A DNA stretch of 64,000 bases from Ziziphus jujuba (taxonomy: Eukaryota > Streptophyta > Magnoliopsida > Rosales > Rhamnaceae), in NCBI RefSeq assembly GCF_031755915.1, contig NC_083389.1, positions 26,915,501 through 26,979,500 on the forward strand, given 5' to 3'. Below the pieces are notes generated by a model that was not told where the DNA came from, did not search any database, and saw only the letters and a list, made by a program, of their open reading frames with translations. The translations under genes and the position numbers were made by a program. Of the stretch, positions 10,283-23,100 are shown piece by piece. Position 1 is the first letter of the stretch, and each line of letters starts with the position of its first letter.

Positions 10283-12371
10283 GATATTAGCTATAGTCAT
10301 AAAGGATGGTTGTGATCACACAAAAAATAATGTGACTAGAAGTTTTGAATTTCAATTTACAAATTTTTCTCCTCTATTATTTTATCCTCACAAAAAAATA
10401 TATTGTGATGAAAAGGCAAATTTGTGCTTTCTTTATATCATATCTCTTTAATTCCTTTTTTATTTTTTTAATTTTTTTTTAATGTCCTTATCAAGGTCTA
10501 TGTCATGCTTTATAAAGTCATGGGGACTATGGGGTTTAAGTAACTTGATTCTAAAAAGAATCTCTTCTTTCTCTTTGGGTGGTCCATTTTCGTTACAGTT
10601 TTTCTGCTTACAGTGGAGGAAACAAAGTTCATTGTTATCATTCAAAGAATAGTTTCTCTGAAATTTTGTCAGTCAAAAAAAGTTTCATGTATTTAGAAAA
10701 AGAAGAAAGAAGAAGTAGTTAAAAAGAAGCTGTCAAATTCAAAATTAAGCACAAAGTCATTATTTACTTTGTATCTAAGATTAATCTTTCAAACAGATCT
10801 CAATTGCGCGTGATCACATTTTAGAATCTATAAGAGCAGAAATATTAGACCAAAAATATATTATATTATATATAAATATATACATTGTTACCCTGGATTC
10901 AAACTAAAGTACATCTTTTATAGTGACATTTTGACGAAAATGGTTCCCTTTTGAAGCACAACATATGGTAGACATGAAATGACCATATGCAGTCAAATTC
11001 AAATTAATAAGGTGCACCTTACTCTTTTTAAAGTAAGATTTACTGTTCAAAGCCAATTCAATTTCTTGATTGTGTTAGACTTTTATCGTTTAAATGGAAA
11101 TCTAATAATTGTGAATTGTGAACTTTATGTTAAAAAAATTAAGTTGTGCGAGCCGAATTTTGTGTATATGACACCAATAGGCGGCAGTGCACGACCAACA
11201 AAAATAACCAGTTGGACCATAATTCATTAGGGGTTTTAGACCTAACAAAATCGTATTCATGATCTATGTGATGAAAACGACATGTTTAAATATTATATTT
11301 ATAAATTTATGTAAAAGGGTATTTTTTTTTTGTCCCTTAGTATTAATTAAAATATTGAACCAACAACTAGAATTATTGTTGATTTGTTTGGTACAATGTC
11401 CTCTTCTGGTTTCACAAAGCCAGATATATAAATGTATGCAACTTTCAACAACTTTAATTGTTGCATGAAAGTCAAAATTGTAATCTTTAAAGACTTGTTC
11501 AAATAACATCATAATTTGATTTCTTTCCCACTTGTTTTTTCAATTTACATGAAAGATATTTGCCGATGATATGATTGGTCTCAAGTTTTAATATGCGGTT
11601 GGAATTTAAGGGCCATGGTTATCATAGCCTAACTACATTCTGATTGAAAATTTTAACTGGGATTTGACGTTTTGATGTGTCTTAGCTATAAATATTTATT
11701 TGATAATTAAACAAAGTGCTTTCCTCTGTCTGTTGGCATGTGTACTAGCACATGCATGCATGCTCCTACACATCTTCTATGTTTCATATTTTGTCCATAC
11801 AACCTCTCTCTCTCCCTCTTAATTAAATGAATCCCAATTTTCTGAAATCATTTTTACACCTATCTTAATATTTAAAATATATAAATCACTTTTATCTTAC
11901 CATATTTTTTATATGTGTGTATGAATTTTATGTTGAAGGCCTAATGTCATATGACTATATGTATGGTTGGAAAAATTTGTGGACTATATATATTGTTGGA
12001 AAAATTACATATAAATCGTGATTACATTGACACGTCCAATAAATTATAATTTCTATTTATTATCAGAAAAAAAAAGAGTAAATTATAATTTCTATAAATA
12101 GAAGAACAAAGGACATCAGAGTAACAGGGGGAAATTTTGATTAGAAATTAGGAGAGAAAGGAAACATGGGCAACATCATGTATAAAAGTAACATTAATAT
12201 TACATGAAATGGTCACATATATATATATATATATATATTAATTTAAATATACATAACTTGAATTATTTGTTCAGTTGCACATCCAAATTGATATCCATCT
12301 TTTTCAGTTATAATATCAATAAAAAAGATGATGGTGATGATCTCAAATTTTTGTCTCTCTCTAATCAATTT

Positions 12372-14171
12372 TCAGTGAGAAGTGGGAAGATGATCACCAC
12401 CAGTGCCTTGTTCTAAATCACATTTGATTGGTAGGTCATGAGCATGTGCAAATCCATCGCAAGTAGTAGTAGAAGTAGTAGTAGTAGTAGTACTGGTAGT
12501 ACTAGAAGTAGTCTTTGTTGTTTTTGCCACTGCCACCAAGTCTTTGGCTTTCACCGATTCTCTTTCCCAATCTGTCTTGAAAACAACTGTCAATATCAGC
12601 ACCACACATGCCATTTGAGCAGCTAGAAGCCCATAACAAAGACCCACAAAACCTAGCCTCAACACAAACGCCAATATTATAGCCACAGGCGCACCCACCA
12701 AGTAAAAGGAATACAAGTTGATGCCCACCCCAATCCCCGGCCTAGCACTCCCTCTCAGTATCCCACAACTTGTTGTTTGTGGACAATTGGCTAGCTCACA
12801 CACACCAATTATAGGCAAAACATTCATTGTGAGTTTCAACACCTCACCATCTTCTGTGAAGATCCTCCCCCATGGCTCTCTTCCCAAGGTGGTCAAAGTC
12901 AAACCAAGTAAGGAACTCACCACTGCCAATCCTATGGCTACCATTGTCGCCAACCGAGCTTTCTCCGGCCGCCCTGCACCGAGCTCGTTCCCTACACGTG
13001 TCGATACCGACGCACTGAGTGCCGTCGGTATCGTATACATTAGGGATGTTGTTTGTATTACTATGGCGGACGTAGCCAACGCTACTCGAGGGTTTGGTAA
13101 ATAACCAGCTAAAATTGTCATCAACTCGTACCACCACCATTCTAAACACACTGCTAAGCAACTCTGTATGGATAATCGAATCAGCATCCGCCATTCCTCT
13201 CCCAATATTGATGTACTACTACTACTACCACTATTAATGCTAACACTAGTACTACTTCTCTTGGATTGGCCAGGCACCAAAAATGGTGTTTGTAAATTTG
13301 AGTGATGATGATGAATATGATCATGATGATTCTTAGTCATACTGGAACGCATAGGGAACACAGCGTAGACTAAGAGAAAGAAAATGGTGATGAAATTGGT
13401 GAGGTAAGTTGAAATCGCTAACCCTTTGACTCCCAGTGAAAGAGAGAAAGTGAAGAAGATTGTGATTGGGATGTGAAGAACGATAGCGAGAAAAGTAGAC
13501 CACATCAACGGCCAAGTTATGCCTTGACTGCGTAAGAAAATACGTAGAGGATGAAGAAGACTATTAGCAATAAGATCAGGGATGGCAAAACGGCAATATA
13601 AGCTAGCTATTCTTGTTATATCAGGGTTTTGATGGATGATTAGCATGAGAGGTTCGAGGTTAAACCACAGCAAAGCAAGTGGAACAGAAGAAAATAGCAA
13701 GATGAGAATTGTTCCTTGTAAAGTGAGAAAAGCTAAGTTGAAGTTTTTAGAACCAAAAGCTTGGCTACAAAGAGGTTCCATACCCATGGCTAAACCAGAT
13801 AAGACAGAGTAACCAGTGATGTTAGTGAAGCCGATGGCTAAAGCTCCACCAGCAAGCTCTAAGCTTCCTATCTTTCCCAAGCAAATTACCAAAACCATGT
13901 TTTTGAGGTAGCCCATTAAACTCATAGCTGCAATTGGGAAGCCTATGTTTGTTGTTCTTTGTAGCTCCTCCACAACCTACATAAATAAATACAATAAATA
14001 CAATAAATAAATAGACTATAAAATATTGATGTGCTATATAGATAAATAAGAATTATTTATTATTATTATTATTATTTTTTTTTTGGTTGTACATGAGGTT
14101 GTTTTTCCTATAATAAGATTTTGTACCTCTGCCTTTGTCGGGTACTTTTGGAATTTCTCAACTGCAACCAT
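12372..14171 (-). CDS. MATE (DTX) family multidrug and toxic compound extrusion transporter
   Basis: Two exons: a 45-bp exon 1 (14171-14127, MVAVEKFQKYPTKAE) and a large exon 2 (13976-12372), joined by a phase-0 GT-AG intron. Together they make 549 residues. Using only the long frame would miss the true ATG. The protein is a 12-helix MATE antiporter with the IGFPIAAMSLMGYLKNM and GYSVLSGLAMGMEPLCSQ segments of the DTX48-DTX58 (ADP1/ABS3/BCD1) clade. Members act on endomembranes, and several affect organ growth, senescence or iron homeostasis (family knowledge). A His-rich stretch (around residues 228-236) and a Ser-rich stretch lie in the cytosolic loop between the two halves. The C-terminal tail has a long Thr run encoded by a trinucleotide repeat. 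A (CT)n tract precedes the ATG by about 45 bp. The substrate cannot be told from sequence. Confidence 0.92.
12462..12512 (-). repeat. Coding trinucleotide repeat (poly-Thr tail)
   Basis: AGT-type repeats on the plus strand encode the Thr-rich C-terminal tail of the MATE transporter. The reading frame is kept by any change of whole units, so tail length may vary between individuals. Confidence 0.85.
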
Positions 14172-14214
14172 CCTTATTTCTTTTTGCCTCTTGGTTTTCT
14201 GTTGTATTTTTGAG

Positions 14215-14216
<2 letters not shown>

Positions 14217-14269
<53 letters not shown>
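14217..14269 (-). repeat. (CT)n tract in the MATE 5' leader
   Basis: About 53 bp of GA on the plus strand, reading CT on the gene's strand. It ends about 45 bp before the MATE start codon, so it is almost certainly transcribed 5' UTR. Confidence 0.9.
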
Positions 14270-14270
<1 letters not shown>

Positions 14271-14703
14271 AAATTTGAGAGTTGGGAATGAGGAGGCTAA
14301 GGCTTTTATAATGACGGGAGTCGGTAAAATCTGACGTCAATTCACTCCATTCTCGGGTATGCATTTTTCGTTAAGGTAAAGGTGGGTTAAAAATTTCTAG
14401 GAGGAGGAATTTGGAAAAGATGCATAAAAAACTTATTTAAACCGTGCTATATATATATATATATATAGATATAAATTATAGTATATCTATTGTATTAAAT
14501 TTTGCTGCTTTTTTTGACAAAATCAATTGAAACATAAATATCCACAATCGTTGTTCAATATCAATAGAAAATGCTATGTGAATCTTCATCCACGTGTAGA
14601 AAATATAATATCTATATATATATATATGACCATTGTGGTTTTCATTGTGTGTATATATGTATATATATATATATATATATTAAATTCATCTAGATTAACA
14701 CAC

Positions 14704-14741
14704 TAACATCTAACATTTAGGATAACATCTAACATTTAGGA
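14704..14741. repeat. Perfect 19-bp tandem duplication
   Basis: taacatctaacatttagga is present twice head to tail (14704-14722 and 14723-14741). A simple local duplication in non-coding DNA. Confidence 0.85.
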
Positions 14742-15415
14742 AAGTACGTAGAGATAAATGGGTCATTAAGTTGCAGAAATAGGATTTTATAAAGAAAATG
14801 ATCGATGAGATTAGCTAGCTAGCTAGATTACTTAGATTTCTATTCCACCAAAAATATGTATTAATTAGATGTATTACTTAGATTTCTAGCAAAAATGTTA
14901 ATTAGATGTATTAATTGGTGGATCTTAATTGTTAGTAAATAAAGTGATTTTGTTGTTAATTATCTATAGAGTTGGTATAGCTAGCTAGCTAATCTTTGAG
15001 TCCACACATGGTAACCGGGCCAAGATAACAGCTATGGGAGAGAAAATTGAAAATCGAATAGATGAGGACATGTCAAAATCAGTTTAACTTATTAGAGCTG
15101 GAGGGATAGAAATTAAAATTGATGCTATAGATAGAGAAAGAGTGTAAATTAAGCAATATTTGGTAGCTATCCCACATGATTTTTTAGAAGATTCTTGGAT
15201 GGATCCAAACCCATGAGAGAATCGGACCAAACAATCTTCTCATGCCTTTCAGTTGTTGCACGCAGCTTGTTTATTAAAGTTGCTACAGCCAACCCTCCCT
15301 TTCTATATCAACCTTTTTATTTTTATTTTTTTTGAATTCTTGGTTTGATTCTAGAGATAAATTTCTTTTGGATAAATATATTTGTGCATATATATATATA
15401 TTTAATGGGTAGTCG

Positions 15416-15850
15416 ATATGTTAAGTCATGGTCCCACACAGCTGTTGCTATATATATATATATATATAGCTTATTTGAGTGGGCATGATGAGCATTACAT
15501 TTTTTTTTATTTTTATTTTTTTAATTTTGTTACACGTTTTGTTTTTGCTATTCTTCGTCATAGGCCAAAAATTAGAATTTCTATAGAAGAGAAGCAAATG
15601 AAAGGCTTTTATAAAAATTCTTATAGAATAAAAAATAAAATCTTCATTCTATATATGTCACATCATAAATTAATAACTACATCCTATCTCAATCTCTATC
15701 ATTTATACAATTATATGTCAATAAAGAAATATTAAAATTATAAAATTCAATCCCTTCCTAGAATTAGATTAATTAAACACACATACACACATATATACTT
15801 CTTCATTCTTCTTCTTTTTTCACGGTTGAAATATGTTTAGAATTGATTAA
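15416..15850. repeat. Diverged direct duplication, copy 1
   Basis: Begins ttaagtcatggtcc and ends gttgaaatatgtttag. The order of landmarks matches copy 2 at 16222-16736: cagctgttgctat, gcttat, gtttttg then tattcttc, gcaaatgaaaggctttt, cataaattaataact, attaaaattataaaattcaat. Identity looks around three quarters outside the microsatellites (by eye). No convincing coding frame. Confidence 0.7.
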
Positions 15851-16221
15851 CACATGTGACCTCCAGTATTTGTCATATCAGTTACATTATCTGTTGTTTT
15901 GGAAATATGAGCTACCAGTGTACATATCTTGTACTCTCTTCACTTAGTTAACAGGGTTATCAATAACCCATGCCTCATATGTAAATATAAGGTCATATGT
16001 GTAAATTTGCGAAACTAGAATTTTCCTTTCAAACTAGAAAATTACAACTACTTGCTATGGAAGTCACATATGTTACCAGCCATCATTGGTAGCAATGTGG
16101 AAGATTTTATCATAGGAAATCTGAAGGAATCGACCAAAGAAATCAAATCATCAACAGACAATATGTAACATATATGACCAATATTGTAGGCGAATGTAGT
16201 TCAGAATTCAGAGAAAACACA
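15851..16221. other. Spacer between the duplicated units
   Basis: AT-rich, non-coding; nothing recognised apart from its position between the two copies of the local duplication. Confidence 0.5.
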
Positions 16222-16285
16222 TTAAGTCATGGTCCTATACAGTTGTTGCTATCTATATAGCTTATTAAGTGGGAATGATGTGGAT

Positions 16286-16325
<40 letters not shown>

Positions 16326-16736
16326 CACTTTTTGTTTTTGTTATTCTTCACCATGCGCTCGAATCAATCATCAGAAACAGAATTAGACCAAAAGTTAGGA
16401 TATGTATATATATAAAAATTTTATTGAAGAGTAGCAAATGAAAGGCTTTCATAAAATTTCTCAATTTCTCATAGAGAATTGAGAATAATGTTTTCATTCT
16501 TTACATTTAAGATCATAAATTAGTAACTTTATCCAATCTCCATCTTCCTCCTCAATAAAGGTAATATTATTATTATTATTATTATTATTTTGTTGCTAAA
16601 TTTCAATAAAAGTAATATTAAAATTACAAAATTCAATACCTTCATAAAAAGTAGATTAATTACACACACACACACATACATATGTCTACTTTTTATTTTT
16701 TATTTTTTTCTGGTTGAAATATGTTTAGGATGTAAT
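16222..16736. repeat. Diverged direct duplication, copy 2
   Basis: Second copy, about 806 bp downstream of the first and in the same orientation. It starts ttaagtcatggtcc and ends gttgaaatatgtttag. It is longer because of a microsatellite (AT, 16293-16322), an (ATT)n run (16566-16589) and added sequence near 16360-16380. Confidence 0.7.
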
Positions 16737-17938
16737 TTTGAATTCAGAGAAAGAATATTAACAATAGAACGTGCGACCACTTGCAAGCAAAGGAAGACAA
16801 AAAAATATGAGTGTGGGACTGTGGGTTGGGCTGCCCATGGGGAACAAAAGGACTGCTGCTACATATACCATGCTCGGCATCTTTAAATGCTTGTCCCTCA
16901 TTTTGCTATTTACTTCCCAGTTCTGAGATGACTTCTTGGCCTATTTGCCAAGCATATTTAATATTTTACTTCCTATATTTTCTAAAAGATTAACTTGACA
17001 AAATTAACATCTAGCTTTTAATCATTTCATTCTTAATATATATATATATATATATTCATCTTATAGTTATTTTCTCCCCACATCTCGTTAAAAATGTAAA
17101 ATGTTCCCTTACGACTAACTTACCATGTAGTGTTGAAGTTGAAGAAGAACTACAAACTTCAAAATATTCAAATTAGGTTTACCATTTAAATAAAGCCTCC
17201 TGTTGAGAGTTAACTGGCTACCTTAATTTCACTCTTCTAAAGTTGAAATTGAATTTTGGAAAATTGTGCCCCTTTTTAATTAATAAATTAAACATATATC
17301 TCTCTGTTTTTTGGGTAATACTATCATATATCTCTCTGAATTTATATATATATATATATATATGCACAAAAAATTAGATTATATAAGACGATATTGAAAA
17401 TCATCACAAGCTAGGAAAATTATATTTGTTGTCACTCTTGCATGGAACCATGCATGTGCATCTAGTTATACCAAATTAATCAATCCTTATCAACAATAAT
17501 TACACCCACTTTCGATAATCCTCTTGACTTGCATTTTCAATCACTTTTATTTATTTTTTATTTTATTTATTTTTCCCTTTTCCTTTAGTGCCTAAGATGG
17601 GATTTCTTACCTTCTTAGCCAATAAAATCTTCAAGAAAATATCATGGATAATAGTAGTGGTCAGCATATATACTTCTCTCTGTTATAAGAGGAATTTGTT
17701 TGGATCCCCATAAAAATCTGCCTTGGAGTTTTGATATCGTTGGTCCCAAATTCTAAATGCATTTGTAGGGAAAAACTCAAACAACCGACAACTTTCTCAC
17801 TTGCCCTGCCCTTAAGTGACAGAGTGCACCTATTTTTCCAATCGATTCATCAACTTATCTAAAGTTTAATTCCTTCCAAATTCTATATAGAAAGCAAGCT
17901 TGTCACCATATATATACCAATAACTTTAGAGATCACTT

Positions 17939-17982
<44 letters not shown>

Positions 17983-18458
17983 CTTAAAGCTCTTCACTAA
18001 ATAATACATACCACTTGCACCGTGGCTGACATTTCATCACCCTCTTTCCAAATGGTCCACACATAACTTTAGTTGAAATATTATGCATACCATCTTCTTT
18101 ATTGACAAATATATACTGCTTGGAAAAGCTAGTTTTTATGCAGAAAGGAAATTGCCAATAGAGAAAGAAAACCTTCAATTTCAGACCCAATTTCCATGTT
18201 GGGATATGCATAAATCTTTACCTTGTGGCTAGCCTAGGTCATGAATCATGATCATTTAACCCTATATATATGGCTACCTTTCTTGCAAAACAAACCAAAA
18301 AATATACAGTGGAAAAGGCTTAAGATCAGATTTGATGGGAAGGTACTTGGATTTATTCTTCATATATACTCTTGTAGAACCACATGAGGTCCGCCAAGTC
18401 ACTTTGAAAAATAAAAAAAACGAAAACGAAATGAGGGTGATGGAACATGGAAGAGAGG

Positions 18459-18496
<38 letters not shown>

Positions 18497-20009
18497 TTTC
18501 CAGTCCGGAAAATCTTAGATAAAATTTGTCCGGCAGTGACGGATCCAAGGGCGTGGGCAGGGGACACAATTTGTATTGGGTATTTAATTTGATTTTAAGT
18601 AATATTATTATATTAAAGTTATGAAAACCCATTAATATTTGTTTGCTTCTTAAGTTTGCAACTAACATTATACCTTCATTGTAATTAACTTCAAATTTGT
18701 TGTTTTTTGTTTTATTTAGTTATTTATATATCTAGATAAATTTGTATCTAAAGCATTCCCAAAATACTCTATTATTTTTTACCATCTTCCAATAATATTT
18801 TTATCCATGTTTTTTTACTACCTTCTTTCAATAAACATTTACAATTCTACACCATCAGATAGAGTGGCTACGTATTCTTTTATAAATACTGTGAAGGTAG
18901 TCTCGAAACCAGTGCAATATCATATAAAAATAATATAAATTATAAATAAATAATAGATTTGGCTTTCATACTTTAAAATCAACTATTTATATTAAAAAAT
19001 TAAAATAAAATAAAATATATTATGATTTTTTAAAAAAAATTAATTTTTTAAAATAAAAAATATGAAATAAATAAAAGATCATTTTAAGTGTTTATTTAAT
19101 GATAAATGTAGAATTTTTATCTGTTTGATTATAAATAAAAATTAAAAATATTTTTGAATATGAAATAGAGCTTTTTGACCAAAAAAAACTTTGCCAAATT
19201 GATTCTAAAGATGCTAATGGAATTTAAATTTGTTTTATATATTATAGTTGTCATTCTCTAAAGAAAGATTTTTTTTATCTATTCGAATTAGATTATCTTT
19301 CCAAATTTGTCCTTATATGGATCAGTTTTTGTGTTCGATTCATTTTATAATCGATAATAGAAGAATTATGAATAAATTTGATCTAAAATGTCTAGGATGT
19401 AAAAAAAGAATGAGGGGAAAAAAAAAAAAGTATAGCATATATTTTTTTTCCTTTTTTATTTTTATTTTTTGTTTTTTGTTTTTTTGAATAGGGTAAAAAA
19501 CAAGAGTGGGGGGACAAATGAAATTGGTGTTTTGTTATCTGATAAAGCACTATTCCTCATTTTGAGTAAACAGGACCCTGGGGTTTGGTCTACATTAGGG
19601 AGGGTGTCGGTACAGTTTCAATTGGTTTTTTGATTTCTTTTTATAAACCGAATTAAACATCATTAGTTCAGTTTTGTTGGTTTATTATTTTATTTTAATT
19701 TTAATAATTTGAATTGATATCTTAAATTAATTAATTCAGAAACATGAAAAATATATTAAAATATAATTATAATTAATCATTATAATACTATTAAAAATTT
19801 ATATACATAGTCAATTTGTTATGGATTTAACCCAAATTAAACCAGCTCGATTTGGTCGATCCACATCAATTTGTGCCCACACTTGGCTTGATATCATCCA
19901 ATAGTTATCTTTTTCGAATTGATCTCTCAGATGGAATGAAAGATTTGCAAATAGTCTGGCTGGTATAGTGGCAAAATCCTCTTGATTTCGTGCCTAGAAT
20001 TTTGACAGA
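16737..20009. other. AT-rich intergenic DNA
   Basis: No gene recognised. Contains (AT)n near 17037-17054, 17343-17362 and 18464-18491, a long (CT)n tract (17942-17979) and a T-rich run near 19440-19485. The phrase cagtgacggatccaag near 18534 is common in dispersed plant repeats and may mark a decayed transposon end. Frames at 17984-18211 and 18332-18668 show no family features. Confidence 0.5.
17942..17979. repeat. (CT)n microsatellite
   Basis: About 38 bp of perfect CT. No start codon of a supportable gene follows. Confidence 0.9.
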
Positions 20010-20172
20010 CTTGGCTGACTATGATGCTTATTGCAGGAATGTTTGTCTCTAATCCTCGGCTCGTCTTGAGGCTTTTTGTGCGTTAATGCAATCCGTTTCA
20101 CCAAAAGAAGCACTAGTTCCTCATCCAGTCAACTTACACTCTCAATACACAAAAACCCACCAAACCCCTACA
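20010..20172 (+). pseudogene. Possible decayed coding fragment
   Basis: One plus-strand frame stays open except for a single stop for about 55 codons. It has protein-like composition (PRILTDLADYDAYCRN, then SSARLEAFCALMQSVSPKEA). I do not recognise the family. The fragment lacks a start, splice sites and neighbours, so it is at best a gene or retroelement relic and may be chance. Confidence 0.2.
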
Positions 20173-23100
20173 ATGGAAATCTAATTTTAGTGGAGAGAAT
20201 CTCTTCCTGGTAGATTCTCCACATTAGTTGCTGTATTCTATTGACCTCATCAAGTGCCTAATATCCATCCAAGTCGAAAGATGAAGATTGGCTGTGTGCC
20301 TTTGCCATAGCCCTTTAGACCATAATTCCCTTAATTTCAGGTAAAATATATGGACATACAAAGACCACAGATCTATAACATGGCTAGCCGTTTCCTAGGC
20401 CTCCAGTAGCATATGAAATTCCCAAAATATTTTCATTGTTTTAACTGGACAATAAAACAATAATGAAAATGATGATTTTTGCTGCAGAAATCAATGTTGA
20501 GGATGGAGCATATCTGAATAGTAGTTATCAGTGACAGTCCGTATTATTGGATTGTTTTGTTGCTTATCCAATCATAATCTGTGTCCAAATCATAGCAGAT
20601 TTGCTTCCAGACTCCATGGCATATTAGTTTATTGAAACTGACAGATTTGGGCAATCGATAATATATTTGCTTTAAGAATCCTCCCATCAATAGAATATTA
20701 AATACGTATATCAACATATGGTATATCCCATCAAGGGGAATCAATGTTTTTAATCTATTTTGACATAAAAGTTTTTTTGATTATAAAGTTGTTTCCTTTA
20801 ACAAATCTAATTTCTGATACTGATTGAAACATTAAAGCTTTCAACAGCAAGACTATTAGAACACTGCATGCATTCAAATTACACTTTCAATCCAAATAAT
20901 TATCAACAGATTGAAAAAGAATTGTTTCCCATTGATGTCTAGGTGCTTTTTGAAAGCTCATATCTAGTCATGACTACTAAGCTTGATAGATACATTGTGT
21001 TTGTATAGTTTAATTACTTGTTTTAGTTAGTTTTATGTAAATTGGGGTAAGCATCGAGCTCCATTCATGCATCCATATATACGTAGACACACCCAAATTT
21101 GTTCACATATGATTTATCAAAAAAAAAAAATTGTTCACATATGGATAACCAAAATTATCAATATATTCCTATTATTTTTTATTCTCATAATGTTGTAATT
21201 AACCTTTAAATTTTTCCTTTCTACTAACTAAGTTTCTTCAAATATTTGAGACAATTCACTAATATAAGTGGTTATTGTTTTAGATAATGACCTGAGTTCG
21301 AATTTTTTATATTTTTAATATCAAAATAATACTAATAATAATAAATACTAAGATCATTAATAATCACTTATGAAAGATCACCTTAAATAATTTTGACATA
21401 ACTAACATTAGTCATTCTTGTTTGAGTTATATACTATAAAAATAATGCTTTCCCATAATGGAAAAAATAATTGGGGAAAAAAAAAAATTTAACATGTGAA
21501 AGAAAAGGGATGCATTTACTTGGCTTCCTGTTTCTTCAATGTTAGGGACAAAAACAAAAACAGCTTGTTGATCAACTATAAGTGCAAGATCATGGACATG
21601 CATATATATGATATGATTGATTAAAGCAGATTACCATTTGTAGGAGAACATATAATGGTAGATACAGATAAGCTAGGGATAAGCATGGTTATATTGATAA
21701 AAGATAGAGAAGATTTTCATGTGAAGTATTAGGCTGTCAGCGAACATACAACATGTGAATGACTTGACGTTAACCTAAAGTCTTGCCTAACCTCTATCTT
21801 CTTTCTTGTTGAATTTATGATTAAAAAAAAAACATATAAGATATATAATACGGAGCAGAGTGATAGAGTACACTTTAGTGATATTTTGTCATAGCCAAAA
21901 TACACTTTAACAGAAGGAGTTGGTAAATTTGTGGTAAGGTTTCTTAAGTTTTGTATAGCACAAGTACAGAAACATAATCCACATGTGAAACAGCTTTTAA
22001 TTGTCTATAAATTGAGATGCATTGATGTGAAATCACATATCATAAGGCATGTGATCAAGTCATTGATCACCAAACACCTGGCATATTCTGCACCACCATT
22101 TTGTGGGACCTTGCCACGTGGTCTGATCTGACTCGATATATATATAAAAATATATTCTGGTTAAACTGATCTGATTAGATTTGGTTAGTTTTCTACTTGG
22201 TGTTATTGGGTATTTTATGAGCCAGAGGTTGGGCTTCTTACATGGACAGAAGGAGGGGTTCGTTGATGGGGCACAGAAGTCACTTCGAAAGCCATATTTA
22301 TGAGCCTAATTGGGGGCCCAAGAAACATATTAGCCCGTCCAGTTTCCCCCCAAAAAAAAAAAAAATAAATAACAGGAGAATATTTCTGTCACCTCCTAAT
22401 AACTAATTAGCCCAGGATTTTGTGGTAGTTTGGTGTTAGCTCATTGTTTTTCTCTGGTAAATTCAATAAACACATGAAAAACAGAAAACAAAAGAGGAAT
22501 GACCGTATGAGGTATTATTATATGAGAAGTCTTTCATGTGTAGATAAGCCAAATTCATCGAGGACTTAATTTTTGGTTTTACGAAGAAAGTAACCTCGAG
22601 AGAATCAAAGTTTAGAATAAGACCCTTAATTTCCTTTTGTTTGTCATTTAAATAAATAGTGTTCAAGAATCTATTCCGTGGCCGAGTTAGCTTCTTTCTT
22701 TTTTCTTTTTTTTTTTTGGTAAAGTTAATTAAAAAAATTATATTTATTTATATAATTTTGCTATATGTTTTTCCATTTAAATCCAAAATTATGAGAATAT
22801 GATAACAATATATATAATTTTTAATTTATCCATATTATGATACAGAAATATAATTTAGCAATTATGAAAGTTTTCAAAGGAATAATTATTAAGAGATTTA
22901 TCTATTGAATAACTATTTCTTAATTTAAAAATAAATTATAAAACATTAAACTTATGGAATAGTTATTCCATTTCAGCATTAATTCACAAATCAAATGTCT
23001 TCTTAATTAATTTTTATCATAATCACTTAAGATATCTAAATTAATTATTTTAAATATCTTGATTTTATTATAAATTAAAAAGAAAAATAAAACTTTGATT

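Larger units (their letters stand above)
9707..12371. other. AT-rich intergenic DNA between SINE and MATE gene
   Basis: No gene supported. It holds a (GA)n tract (9837-9875), (ATA)n near 10206-10221, a T-run insertion flanked by a 16-bp near-perfect duplication (10229-10282), an RY-type CATGCATG motif near 11753 and an (AT)n run at 12217-12238. The small frames at 10979-11230 and 11259-11512 show no family features. Confidence 0.55.
14172..15415. other. MATE promoter and AT-rich spacer
   Basis: Upstream region of the MATE gene, then gene-free DNA. It holds the CT tract (14217-14269), (AT)n near 14448-14466 and 14656-14680, a perfect 19-bp tandem duplication (14704-14741) and GCTA repeats near 14815 and 14980. 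No coding sequence supported. Confidence 0.55.

Noticed and set aside
12438..13104. Plus-strand open frames opposite the MATE gene
   Set aside because: Antisense shadows of the MATE coding sequence, with Ser-rich composition imposed by its repeats.
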